Assembly: GCA_947561585.1 (NCBI GenBank)
Contig: CANNZV010000429.1
Span: 57,338-121,337 of the forward strand
Direction of reading: 5' to 3'
DNA from: Caprella mutica
Taxonomy: Eukaryota > Arthropoda > Malacostraca > Amphipoda > Caprellidae
Length of the DNA: 64,000 nucleotides
The position numbers and the translations under genes were made by a program. This document shows positions 37,030-48,450 of this stretch, one piece after another; the first letter of the stretch is position 1, and every line of letters begins with the position of its first letter. The notes under the pieces were generated by a model, which ran no database searches, was not told the DNA's origin, and was given only the letters and a program-made list of their open reading frames with translations.

Positions 37030-37485
37030 ATGTTCTCCAAATACGTGGTGAGTTTAAGAATTTGTTGTACTTTTGTAAAACATTTTAACCAAGTGAAAAC
37101 AAAAAAATTTAATCAATATATAAAAGAACAAGTAATCGACCTGGAAACTATCAAAATAACATTTGTCGTATAAAACCATTCAATAACTAATTACTTCACT
37201 TTTAACCATCAGATTCTTTTTGCCGTCCTACTTGGCGTGGTCGCCCTGGTTCACTCCATGCCCAACCCAGACCCAGACGCCTTGGCTTACCCCCACGGGG
37301 TGAGTCATGGAGGATACCGAGGAGGTAATAGAGGAGGATATGGAGGTTACGGAGGATATAACGGACACAGGAGACAACAGATTGGGGGTTCTTTTGGACA
37401 TGGAGGATCTTTTGGACATGGAGGACACCGTGGAGGGCACAGGGGTGGACACAGGGGTGGACACAGAGGAGGTTTCTACGGATAA
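37030..37485 (+). CDS. Secreted Gly/His-rich peptide, gene G
   Basis: Exons 37,030-37,047 and 37,213-37,485, phase 0. The 96-aa product has mature start MPNPDPDALAYPHG, two GSFGHG units, four HRGG units and terminal FYG. Its second exon and downstream spacer match gene D, while its intron resembles those of E, I and J. So the gene itself appears to be a patchwork of two lineages. Confidence 0.87.
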
Positions 37486-38849
37486 AAACACAATCGCTAG
37501 TAAAGCTTAATTTATCTTCCTGCGGTTCATCTGAATTTATTTATTTACTTCATCATTCACATTTCATTCCACTTGTTTAATAAATTATCGGATTAGATAT
37601 ATCATTCGTTTTGTAATCAATCACTGATATAAATAAATACACTTAAAATTATTTTAAACTCATATTTTATTATTGCCAAATAAACCCTACTATATAGAAA
37701 AGGAAAAGATGATAGTCGCAAAATGTTCTTTCGCATTCTAACACGTTCAGACGAAAACCTAATTCAATTTTTCTGCTAAATTTTCAATGTTAAATTATTA
37801 TGTAAACTTTCAGATCAAAATTAGGTGAGGAACTGTTTCAATGATCAAATATAAAATGGAAATTATTGTAAATAAATGATTAGATTCTAAGAAAATGAAA
37901 ATGAAAAATGAAAAGAAAGAGAAAAAACAGACTCTTAGAATTCGGCATCATATGAAAAAATTGACTTGTTAGTTAAACCACTGCAAACTAAAAACATAAA
38001 TCCTCTACATAAATAAAATATGAACTTAATTTAAAAGACACTAAAATATTTTAGTAAATTCTTATATTCCAGTAACGAGTTTTAACTCAATTAAATTATC
38101 AGAATAGATGGCAAAATGTAGTTCTGAGAATACCCCGTGAACTTTATCTATAAGAACCTATATAGGTAAATCTTCAGTTAGCTATTTTTTATATATTCTA
38201 AAATTTAGTATAGAATATTTAAGAAATCATATCTGTTTATTGGGGATTGTATTAGTTCGAATGCATATGTCCAAAATTTCATTTCCTATGATTGAATAGA
38301 ATTCATTTATTTTTACCAATGCATTACATTTCTTAATAGTTGGACTCTTTATTCTGTATTTGTGGTGCCCCAATAACAACAAAAACAATCTGAAAGCAAT
38401 AAAAAGAGAGATGAACAGATATTGAACAATGAACAGCTATGCGTTTTGACAGCACTGGAACATCAATGAACATTACACTTATACGTTACAATAGGCAAAT
38501 TATAAACTGGAAAAAATTATTAACTCTAAACTATGATGTATTTTTCAAAAACTATTAGATGTATAATAGAGATACTATAAATCAAAAATTAGTTTATTCT
38601 ACTTTATAATAGTTAAAATAACTTTCTCTCCATTTTCAAATTCACTATTTTGTATATTCATGCATTTCTTTATATCAACTGACGCTGCTACCGTCGACTC
38701 AGTTTTGTTACTAACTTCTTTTTGAGACAGTTCATCTCGACTATCACTACTGATAATGTTGTTGTTGAGGATATAATATATGAAATTGTGGTATCTACAT
38801 GGTGTACCTCAGGGTAGTGAACTTTACGCATCATTGTTCCTCTTATTCA

Positions 38850-39052
38850 TGGCGCATAAAAACCTTAGGGCCACAAAATTATCTATCATTGTTATTTCTT
38901 CAATGAATACTTAATTATAGAAGAATCACTAAACAGAATGTAACACTGTAATCATTTTTATGTCGATGACTCTCAAACAAATACTGAAATTGCAATGAAA
39001 TGAACGATATTCTGATATCAGGAGTTTCGATTACAAATTTACAGAAACCTCC
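38850..39052 (-). pseudogene. Decayed minus-strand exon in spacer G-H
   Basis: Near-identical copy of the relic at 25,940-26,143, with the same acceptor TTTTCAG and the same frame break. Confidence 0.4.
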
Positions 39053-39466
39053 CTGAAAACAGAAGAAATTATCACCCAAAAATAGAAATTGAATTTTAAA
39101 CTTTAACGAAATCAGGATTTTTAATATGAATCATTTTTCATAAATTTCAATTTGAACTTTGAAGTTATAAATTATTGTATATCCATAGTTACCTTCGTAA
39201 AATTGCATAATGTCATGTTTTAATCACCATTTATTTGTAATCTTGTTATCATAAACTAATGGTAATCTTGTCATTCGTATAACTCAAAAAGTATTCAACC
39301 GAATTGTCAACCATTATCTAGGAACAGTTTTGTTATATTTTGGTATAGATAAGGTCGATGATGAAGGTCACGAAAAGGTTAAAATCAATTGAGGCGGTGG
39401 CAAATTGCCTGTTCTAAATTAATATAAATAAATTTTCTGGAAATCCATATTCCATATACCGTATTT

Positions 39467-41550
39467 AATTATGGTAGTGGGAAAATTGCCACTGGGAAGA
39501 CTGCCACAGTGGGAAAACTGCCACTGGAAAAATTGCCACCGTGGGAAAACTGCCACTCTGGGAAGATTGCCACCTGGAAAATTGCCACTGAGGAAAATTG
39601 CCACTGAGGGAAAACTGCCACCTGGAAAATTGCCACTATTAATACATAATTTTAAACTGATTTTGTTTTTCGAAATTCACAAAAATCATAGGTACTGAAT
39701 GCAATGTACGTTGATATATAAGAATTATTATAAGAAGAATTTTTACAATGTGTACATATTGTTTTGACAAGTTATACGATCTAAGTGAATTCTTCCGTCG
39801 GTGGGTGTGAGTGAGCTAATATGGTAACCGGTAAATTGCTCGAAAACAATTGCTCGAAAGACAATTGCTCGAAAACAATTGCTCGAAAAACAATTGCTCT
39901 AATGAATAATTGCTCTAATGAATAATGCTCGAAAGAACAATTGCTTGAATGACAATTGCTCGAAAAACAATTGCTCGAACGAACAATTGCTCGAATGAAC
40001 AATTGCTCGAATTATCAAATTGCTCGAATGAACAAAATTGCACAGTTCTCGATTTTATAAAAGTCAGTTATTCATGAAGTGGAGCTGCACTTAACTATGT
40101 TTTTTTTTAGTAATTGATCATTAATCATCCTATAAATGATTTTAATTATTACTCATTCTGCATAATCTTTTTTTTTAGACTTTAGACCGTTTGTGTCATC
40201 TCGTATGTAACATGTGAATTGCAATCATGCGGTGAATCAGTACTATTCATGTTTTTTTTCTCATAGAACCCGAAAATTTATTTATTACTAGCCTATCTGT
40301 ATGTGGTACCTCAATAGGTGAAATAACTTGAAGTTATGGCAGAATTTTAACAAATCTAAAATATTTTTTCGTGTTTTATAATAAAAAAAAAAGAAAAGTA
40401 GTGATTCACCACATGATTCCAATTCACATGTTACATACGAGATGACACAAACGGTCTGAAAAAAAGATTATGCAGAGTGAGTAATAATTAAAATTATTTA
40501 TAGAATGATTAATGATCAATTACTAAAAAGAAACAAACATTGTTAGGTGCAGCTCCACTTCATGAATAACAGACTTTTATAAAATCGAAAACTGTGCAAT
40601 TTTATAATTCGAACAATTTTGTTCTTTCGAGCAATTTGATAATTCGAGCTATTGTTCATTCGAGCAATTGTTCGTTCGAGCAAATGTTTTTCGAGCAATT
40701 GTCTTTTGAGCAATTGTTCTTTCGAGCAATTGTTCATTCGAGCAATTGTTTTTCGAGCACTTGTTTTCGAGCAATTGTCTTCGAGCAATTTTCTTAGAAC
40801 CGCTGATATACGCAATTAATTCTTAGCTTTATGTGTTTAATTGTTCCCTGAAGAGGTAAAACCAATAATAAAAGAGATTTTGTTGCACTAGTTTCAATAA
40901 TAAGTAAAATTTGTTGCATTATAATTTCAATAATAAATAAAATCTTTTTACATTAATTTCACGATAAACAACAAAACATGTTGCATCAGTTTCACAATAA
41001 ATAGTTACGTCTTAGACAATAAAAGTCAAAGAATATCAGTAACTCAAATCAATTAATTATTAAATTATGCTTAAATATTCAAACCGAAATGTGCCTCTCA
41101 GGCTTATTAATCATTCCATGGTTGAATAGTTTTTTTTAACTTGTCAATGAAAGATGAATGCACATTGAAAATTTTCTTTGCATAAGATTCGAATACTATT
41201 GTATTCAGTTCGGTATTCTTTTCATAGACTGAAATATCTATTTCTAATTTGACCCTGTGAAAATTTTCTTAACATAAAATTCGAATACCTTGGTATGCAG
41301 TTTGGTTTTTATTATAGAGTAAAATATTTTTTCAGTTTGTTAATATATTTTATAGTGGCAATTTTCCACAGTGACAATTTTCCTCAGTGGCAATTTTCTG
41401 GGTGGCAGTTTTTCCACAGTGGTAGTTTACCACAGTGGCAATTTTCCCAGTGGCAATCTTCCCAGTAGCAATTTTCCCACAGTGGCAGTTTTCACGGGGG
41501 CAATCTTCCCAGTGGCAATTTTACGCGCACGCGTATTTATATTTTATTTT
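39467..41550. mobile_element. Foldback element, second copy (spacer G-H), with nested element
   Basis: Copy of the element at 26,558-28,596, flanked by CCATATACCGTATTT (39,452-39,466) and CCATATACAGTATTT (41,551-41,565). Its left arm has about 45 bp of additional GTGGGAAAACTGCCAC-type units. The nested GAACAATTGCTC element lies at about 39,823-40,802. Confidence 0.8.
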
Positions 41551-41760
41551 CCATATACAGTATTTTACATATTCCATATTTTTCCAATATTTTGAAGTGG
41601 TTTGTTGATTTCAGAAAAGACCCCATATACCTAACCGAAACAAACCAGTAGAATTAATTGTTCAGTAATTCTCTATGTAACTGAACATTTGAAATATAAG
41701 TTAACCAAAACAACAATTCACAACAGGAAAATCCCACCTCTTACCCCCTGTTGCAAAGTT

Positions 41761-41904
41761 CCACCTCCACTTTCTCCAGCTGTTTCAATAAATCCCCTCG
41801 AACGTTTTCCCTCAGAATGAGGTGATGCTCTCTGTATTCCCGTCAAACCAGTGGGCAGCACTCGAGAGTATAAAAGCTGAGGTTTACTAAGGGTCAACAT
41901 CAGT
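41761..41904 (+). promoter_or_regulatory. Promoter block of peptide gene H (E-type)
   Basis: GGGGATTTAT (minus, 41,788-41,797) and GCTGTTTCAATAAATCC are the E-type variants. TATAAAAG is at 41,869-41,876 and TCAGT at 41,900-41,904. Confidence 0.85.
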
Positions 41905-41949
41905 CAGCAACAAGACACAGCTTGATACAGACACACGAAGAAATAAAAG

Positions 41950-42382
41950 ATGTTCTCCAAATACGTAGTGAGTTTATAAATTTGTTATTTTGTAAAACAT
42001 TTTAATTAAATGAAAAAAAATTAATATATATATCGACCTGGAAATAATCAACATAAATACAGTCGTATAAAACCATTCTATAACTAATTATTTCACGTTT
42101 AACCATCAGATTCTTTTCGCCGTCCTACTTGGCGTGGTCGCCTTGGTGCACTCCATGCCCAACCCAGACCCCGAAGCCTTGGCTGACCCCCACGGGGTGA
42201 GTCATGGAGGTTACCGAGGAAGTAATAGAGGAGGATATGGAGGTTACGGAGGATATAACGGACACAGAAGACAACAGATTGGAGGTTCTTTTGGACATGG
42301 AGGATCTTTCGGACATGGAGGACACCGTGGAGGACACAGGGGTGGACACAGAGGTGGACACAGAGGAGGTTACTACGGATAA
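41950..42382 (+). CDS. Secreted Gly/His-rich peptide, gene H
   Basis: Exons 41,950-41,967 and 42,110-42,382, phase 0, donor GTA|GTGAGT as in F. The 96-aa product is identical to F. The transcript and 3' flank are F-type while the promoter is E-type, so the gene arose by recombination at the transcription start region. Confidence 0.87.
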
Positions 42383-43919
42383 GAAAAACTCAAACAAGTA
42401 TATCGCTAAATTTATCTTCCTGCGGTTCATCTATATTTATTTACTTCATCATTCACATTTCATTCCACTTGTTTGATAAATGATCGGATTATTTACATCA
42501 TTCGCTTTGTAATAAATCACAGTTATCAATAAATATATTTAAAATTATATAAAGCTGCCATTTTATTATAACCAATTGAAACCAATTACATAGGATAAGA
42601 AAGGACAGTATTCTAAAACTGTTTTTTTCTTTGCAATATTTTCCATGATAAATTATTATGTATATTTTCAAATCAAAATTAGGTAAACTATTATTTCAAT
42701 GATCAAATACAAATTGGAATATTATTTTTGATAAATAATTAGTATTCAAAGAACCATCAATGATAAATCTGAAAAGTGAAAAGATCAAAGGAAATACAGA
42801 CTCTTAGAATTCGGTACCTTATAAAAAAATGACTTGTTTGTTGTACATAAAACACTGAAAACTCTCAGCATAAAACTCAGTACACAAATATAATATGAAC
42901 TTTAGATAAAAGTCAATAAAATTATTTTAGTAAGTTCGTCCATTCCAGTTTCGAGTTTTAACTCAATATAATTATCAGAATAGATGGCGAAATGTAGTTC
43001 TGAGAATACCTTGTGAACTTTACCAATCTAAACCTACTTAGGAAAACCTTCAGTTAGCGATTTTTATAAATTCTAAAATTTTACTATAAAATATATAAGA
43101 AGTTATATCTGTGTTTTAGTCATTGTATTAGTTCGAACGCATATATCCGAAATTTCTTTTCCTATGATTGAATTGAATTCGTATATTTTTTTCAAATGTG
43201 TAACATACCTTGATAGTTGGATTCGTTTTCCTTTATCTGTGGTGACCCCATAATCTTTGTATGAAAATAATATGGAATTTACGTCTGATTTACATAGTTA
43301 ATCACCGTTAAACTAATTATGTTTTCCAAACGTCGATGATTACATAACTCACTAAGAAAATATGAACGAAATACATTAGGAACAATAATGGTCGAATATC
43401 ACTTCTCTGAGGGACAGCAGAGACTGCGACAACTTCTCATATTTGTGACAACATAAAAAACAATCTGAAAGCAATTAAGAAGAAATGACCAGAGATTAAA
43501 CAATGAACAACTATACGTTTTTACAGCACAGACACATTAATGAACATTACCCTTGTACGTTACAATAGGCAAATTATAAACTTTAAAAAATTATTTCAAA
43601 GAATGATGTATATATGAAATACTAGGAGATTGATAATAGAGTTACTATAAATGAATTAAGTAGTTTATTTTGCTTTATAATATTAAAAATAACTACCTCT
43701 CCATTTTCAAATTTTATATATTGTATATTCATGCATTTCTTTTATATCCAGTTATGCTGATACCGTCCACTTTGTTTTGCTACTAACTTCTCTTTATGAC
43801 ACAGTTCGTCTCGATCATCACTACTGAAACCGCTGTTATTGTGGATAGAATATATGAAATTGTACCATCTGAATGGTGTGCTTCAGGGTAGTGAACTTTA
43901 CGCATCATTGTTTCACATG

Positions 43920-44130
43920 TTCATGGCACATATTTCCTGAGGCAAGAAAATTATCAAATCATTGATTTTTTTCAATAAATACTCATTTAACGAAGAATCA
44001 CTAAGCAATAACGTAACACAGTGATCATTTTGATGTTGGTCCCTCCCATACAAATTCTGAAACAAAAAAGAATTGAAGGATATTCTGATATCAAGAGTGT
44101 CAATAACAAATTAATAGAAAGCTCTCCTTT
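43920..44130 (-). pseudogene. Decayed minus-strand exon in spacer H-I
   Basis: Near copy of the relic at 35,940-36,150, in the same state of decay. Confidence 0.35.
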
Positions 44131-44208
44131 TTAAATGCTCTGGAATATTTTGTATGGATTGCTACTCAGGAATACCAATTTGAACTTTAAAATGTAGGTT
44201 TATGGTAC

Positions 44209-44790
44209 AGGGTGGCGGAAAAGTAACTTTACACTAATAAATATTTATTGCATGTAAACCCATTCTACTACAGATATCAAGTAAATATGAATTTATATAC
44301 CAAATCTCAAAGATTTTTAAAATGCATGATACAGATAGGAAAAACTCCCGCCAGAGAAACCATGGCCATATTAAGAGAAGCATTTCCAAGTTGCTTAATC
44401 TCACGTTTCAGTGTAGCCTTATGGCCTACTCGATCTCCTGATTCAACCTTTCTTGACTTCTTCCATTGCGGGTATCTTTAAAATCAAAAGTTTACAAAAA
44501 TAGACCTACAAATCTCAAAGAGTTGAAACTCAACATAATTGAAGAAATCAACCAAATAACGGAAGTTTTGCAAAATACTGTGATGTGAATGCGCTCTTGT
44601 TTGAACAATAACAGAAAACATCTGAAGGACATCATTCAAAAAATAAAACTTAAAACTTTTGTCTATATTCAGATATTGTAAGAAAATGTTTTGAGATTTT
44701 GTTTATGAATTCATATTTTTTTGACATCGATAGTTGAGTCGGTTTTCGTACAATAAACATTTAAAAATATATATTAACTTTTCTGGTAAA
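44209..44790 (+). mobile_element. Internally deleted mariner-like element before gene I
   Basis: Copy of the element at 36,229-36,808, brought along by the block duplication. It encodes WPTRSPDSTFLDFFHCGYL, with the conserved LW changed to HC. The right end again lies next to the conserved promoter block. Confidence 0.75.
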
Positions 44791-44818
44791 TTTCACCATT
44801 TTTCTCCTTTGCAAAATT

Positions 44819-44962
44819 TCACCTCCACTTTCTCCAGCTGTTGCTGTAAATTCCCTCGAACGTTTTCCCTCAGAATGAGGTGATGCTCTCTGTATTCCCG
44901 TCAAACCAGTGGGCAACACTCGAGAGTATAAAAGCTGAGGTATACTAAGGGTCAACATCAGT
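44819..44962 (+). promoter_or_regulatory. Promoter block of peptide gene I
   Basis: The kappaB-like motif reads GGGAATTTAC (minus, 44,846-44,855), followed by GGGAAAAC. TATAAAAG is at 44,927-44,934 and TCAGT at 44,958-44,962. It shares GGGCAACACTCG with J, where the others have GGGCAGCACTCG. Confidence 0.85.
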
Positions 44963-45007
44963 CAGCAACAAGACACAGCTTGATACAGTCACACAAAGAA
45001 ATAAAAG

Positions 45008-45463
45008 ATGTTCTCTAAATACGTGGTAAGTTTAAGAATTTGTTGTACTTTTGTAAAACATTTTAACCAAGTGAAAATAAAAAAATTTAATTAATATATA
45101 AAAGAACAAGTAATCGACCTGGAAACGATCATAATAACATTTGTCGTATAAAACCAATTAATAACTAATTACTTCAATTTTGACCATCAGATTCTTTTCG
45201 CCGTCCTACTTGGCGTGGTCGCCCTGGTGCACTCCATGCCCAACCCAGACCCAGAGGCCATGGCTGACCCCCACGGGGTGAGTCATGGAGGATACCGAGG
45301 AGGTAATAGAGGAGGATATGGAGGTTACGGAGGATATAACGGACACAGGAGACAACAGATTGGAGGTTCTTTTGGACATGGAGGATCTTTCGGACATGGA
45401 GGACACCGTGGAGGACACAGAGGAGGACACAGAGGTGGACACAGAGGAGGTTACTACGGATAA
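45008..45463 (+). CDS. Secreted Gly/His-rich peptide, gene I
   Basis: Exons 45,008-45,025 and 45,191-45,463, phase 0, donor GTG|GTAAGT. The 96-aa product has mature start MPNPDPEAMADPHG (Leu to Met), two GSFGHG units, four HRGG-type units and YYG. Confidence 0.87.
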
Positions 45464-46825
45464 GAAAAACTCAAACAAGTATATCGCTAAATTTATCTTC
45501 CTGCGGTTCATCTGTATTCATTTACTTCATTATTCCCATTTCATTCCACATGTTTGAAAAATGATCGGATTATTTATATCATTCGCTTTGTAATCAATCA
45601 CTGTTATCAATGAATATATTAAAAATTATTTAAAACTGCCCTTTTATTTTTACCATATAAACCCTATTATACAAGGAAGGACAAAATAGTAGTCTCAAAC
45701 TGTATTTTCTCATTCTGAAAAGATCCAACGAAAACGGAATTCATTGCTTCAACTAAATTTTCGATGTCAATTGATGTCCAAAATTTCAAATCCAAATTAG
45801 GTGAATCATTATTTCAATGCTCAAATATATAAAGGAATAATATCAAAAATCGAGAACAAAATTTATCATTCTAAAACCTTTAAATGATACATCTGGTAAA
45901 TGAAAAGAAATGAGTTAAAAACAGACTCTAATAAACGTGCAGCACCTTAATTTTTTAGGCACTCATCAATATATCTTTGTACATCCATCACTGTCAGAGA
46001 ATAAACTATACAAAATATTTTCATTATAAGTTCATTCACTCGCGTTACAAATTATAACTCAATAAAAACATCAAAATAGACAGAAAAATGTAGCTCTTGG
46101 TATATGTCTCGTAAGCTTATAACCTAAAAACCTACACAGTAACCATGTCAGTTACCGTCTTCATCTATTTTACGCTCTTATCATAAACCATTTAGGAAGT
46201 CCTAACTAAGTCGTGGTTATTGTATTAGTTACCAGTGCTGGATGTCCGACATTTTATTTTCTATTTTCGAAATGAATTATTTTTCTTTGAAACGAGTTAC
46301 ATTTCAGGATTGTTGGATTTTTCAATTTTAATCTGTGGTGCCACAATAATCTTTGTATTAAAAAAATATTTAAATTCACCACATAGATCTACTGATTAAT
46401 TTGATAGACCATCATAATACACTATTTACTTGTAATCGAAATGTCGATGATTACATAACTCACAAACACAAGAAAATATAAAGGAAATACATTAAGAACA
46501 ATAATGGTCCAAATACACTCCCCTGAGGGACAGCAGAGACTGCGACAACTTCTCATATTTGTGACAACATCAAAAATAATCTGATAGCAATTCAGGAAAG
46601 ATGACCAGAAATTGATAAGCAGCTACTTTTAGAATGCAACGAAATTAGAATTTTGAATGTACTGCTATTCATTAAAATACACAAATTATCATTTTACAAA
46701 CATGAAAAAAGATGACTTACCCAAAACTTCTAAACATTAGGTATTTTCAAATACTATGTTAAGTATATATGATAGAAATATGAAAAATCGAAAACTAGTT
46801 CACTATTCCTTATCAATACCAGAAT

Positions 46826-46909
46826 TACCCAGGTAGTAATGTTTCTCGGGCCAATATTGGGTAAACATTGGGACAACATTGGTCCGAGAATCGATGCTAC
46901 CTGGTTACC
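46826..46909. repeat. Small inverted repeat (CAATATTGGG family)
   Basis: TACCCAGGTAGTAATGTTTC and TCGGGCCAATATTGG on the left pair with CCAATGTTGTCC-type and CGATGCTACCTGGTTA on the right. It matches the arms of 15,645-15,726. Confidence 0.65.
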
Positions 46910-47469
46910 TACCAGATAATTTGGCTGATTTTTAGTTTCTTTTAAATTATTACAGGTATATATACTTGGCATTTTCTATTGTTGATATATTTAGACAGTA
47001 TCTCATTATTTTATCGATAAAAAAAGTTATTCTCAATTTACTTCTTTTTTTTAAGTCGTACCTAATATATAATTTCAACAGTACAGTTATCCATTACAAG
47101 CAATAATTTTATATAGTAAAACTAAAGAACTAAGATTTACCGTAGAATAGAAGTATTTTTTCAGAAAGTATGGGATGTACATAAGATAGAGATACTATGA
47201 ATAAAAAAGTAGTTTCATCTGCTATATTACATGAAAAAATGACTCGCTTTCCATCCTCAAATTTGTGGTATATTCATGCATTTTTAAATTACACAGTAAT
47301 GCTGGTAACCTCCAATCGGTATTGGTACGAACTAATATATTTTGTAGTAGTTCATCCCGATTATCTCCATCTGAAAATAGTGTTGTTGGGAATAGAATAT
47401 TTTTCAATTGTTGTCTCAGTAAGGTGACCCTAAGGTTAGTGAACATTATTCTTTGTTGTTCCCCATATA

Positions 47470-47660
47470 CAAAGCACATATTTCCGTAGAGTCAACAAAT
47501 TATCTAATCATTGATATTTCCTCAATAAATTCTTAATTGACAAAGAACTACTGAGCAAAACTGTAACATTGGGATTAATTTGATGTTGGTCACTCTCAAG
47601 CAAATTCTGAAACTAAAATGAATTGGAGAAAATTCTGATATTAGGAGTTTCGATAACAAA
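47470..47660 (-). pseudogene. Decayed minus-strand exon in spacer I-J
   Basis: Diverged relative of 31,047-31,253: VIETPNIRIFSNSF, NLLESDQHQINPNVTVLLSS and SLSIKNLLRKYQ can be read with stops between. Next to it, 47,222-47,479 on the minus strand is open for 85 codons and includes TTLFSDGDNRDELLQNI. That stretch aligns with the second part of the relic in the other spacers. Confidence 0.4.
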
Positions 47661-47796
47661 TTAACAAGAAGCTCTCTTTTTTAAATGCTCTGGGATATTT
47701 TGTATGGATCTTTTCTCATAAATACCAAATTGAGCTTTGGAGTGTAGATTTAGAATACATAGTAAATCCCCCTCTTTTTCCCCTTTGAATAATTCC

Positions 47797-47938
47797 ACCT
47801 CCACTTTCTCCAGCTGTTGCTGTAAATTCCCTCGAACGTTTTCCCTCATGATGAGGTGATGCTCTCTGTATTCCCGTCAAACCAGTGGGCAACACTCGAG
47901 AGTATAAAAGCTGAGGTTTACTAAGGGTCAACATCAGT
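47797..47938 (+). promoter_or_regulatory. Promoter block of peptide gene J
   Basis: GGGAATTTAC (minus, 47,822-47,831), GGGAAAAC, TATAAAAG at 47,903-47,910 and TCAGT at 47,934-47,938, with the same 72- and 33-base spacings. Confidence 0.85.
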
Positions 47939-47983
47939 CAGCAACAAGACACAGCTTGATACAGTCACACAAAGAAATAAAAG

Positions 47984-48450
47984 ATGTTCTCCAAATATGT
48001 GGTGAGTTTAAGAATTTATTGTACTTTTATAAAAAATTTAACCAAGTAAAAACAAAAAAATTTAATTAATATATAAAAGAACAAGTAATCGACCTGGAAA
48101 CGATCATAATAACATTTGTCGTATAAAACCATTCAATAACTAATTACTTCACTTTTAACCATCAGATTCTTTTCTCCGTCCTACTTGGTGTGGTCGCCCT
48201 GGTGCACTCCATGCCCAACCCAGACCCAGAGGCCTTGGCTGACCCCCACGGAGTGAGTCATGGAGGTTACCGAGGAGGTAATAGAGGAGGATATGGAGGT
48301 TACGGAGGATATAACGGACACAGGAGACAACAGATTGGAGGATCTTTTGGACATGGAGGATCTTTCGGACATGGAGGCCACCGTGGAGGACACAGGGGTG
48401 GACACAGAGGTGGTCACAGAGGTGGACACAGAGGAGGTTACTACGGATAA
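47984..48450 (+). CDS. Secreted Gly/His-rich peptide, gene J (last of array)
   Basis: Exons 47,984-48,001 and 48,166-48,450, phase 0, donor GTG|GTGAGT. The 100-aa product has signal peptide MFSKYV-ILFSVLLGVVAL-VHS, mature start MPNPDPEALADPHG, two GSFGHG units, five HRGG units and YYG. Sequence after the stop codon differs from that behind the other genes, so the repeated unit ends here. Confidence 0.87.

Larger units (their letters stand above)
37175..41884 (+). repeat. Duplicated block GX' (partner of 24,265-28,884)
   Basis: A near-identical copy of the D-to-E segment, ending inside the promoter of gene H between positions 41,884 and 41,909, where the sequence changes from E-type to F-type. 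Confidence 0.9.
41909..44790 (+). repeat. Duplicated block HZ' (partner of 33,929-36,808)
   Basis: A near-identical copy of the F-to-G segment including the mariner remnant, with scattered single-base differences. Confidence 0.9.

Noticed and set aside
23845..47934. Repeated minus-strand frame MLTLSKPQLLYSRVLP-type before each peptide gene
   Set aside because: It lies on the conserved promoter block; conservation is explained by the promoter and by recent duplication.
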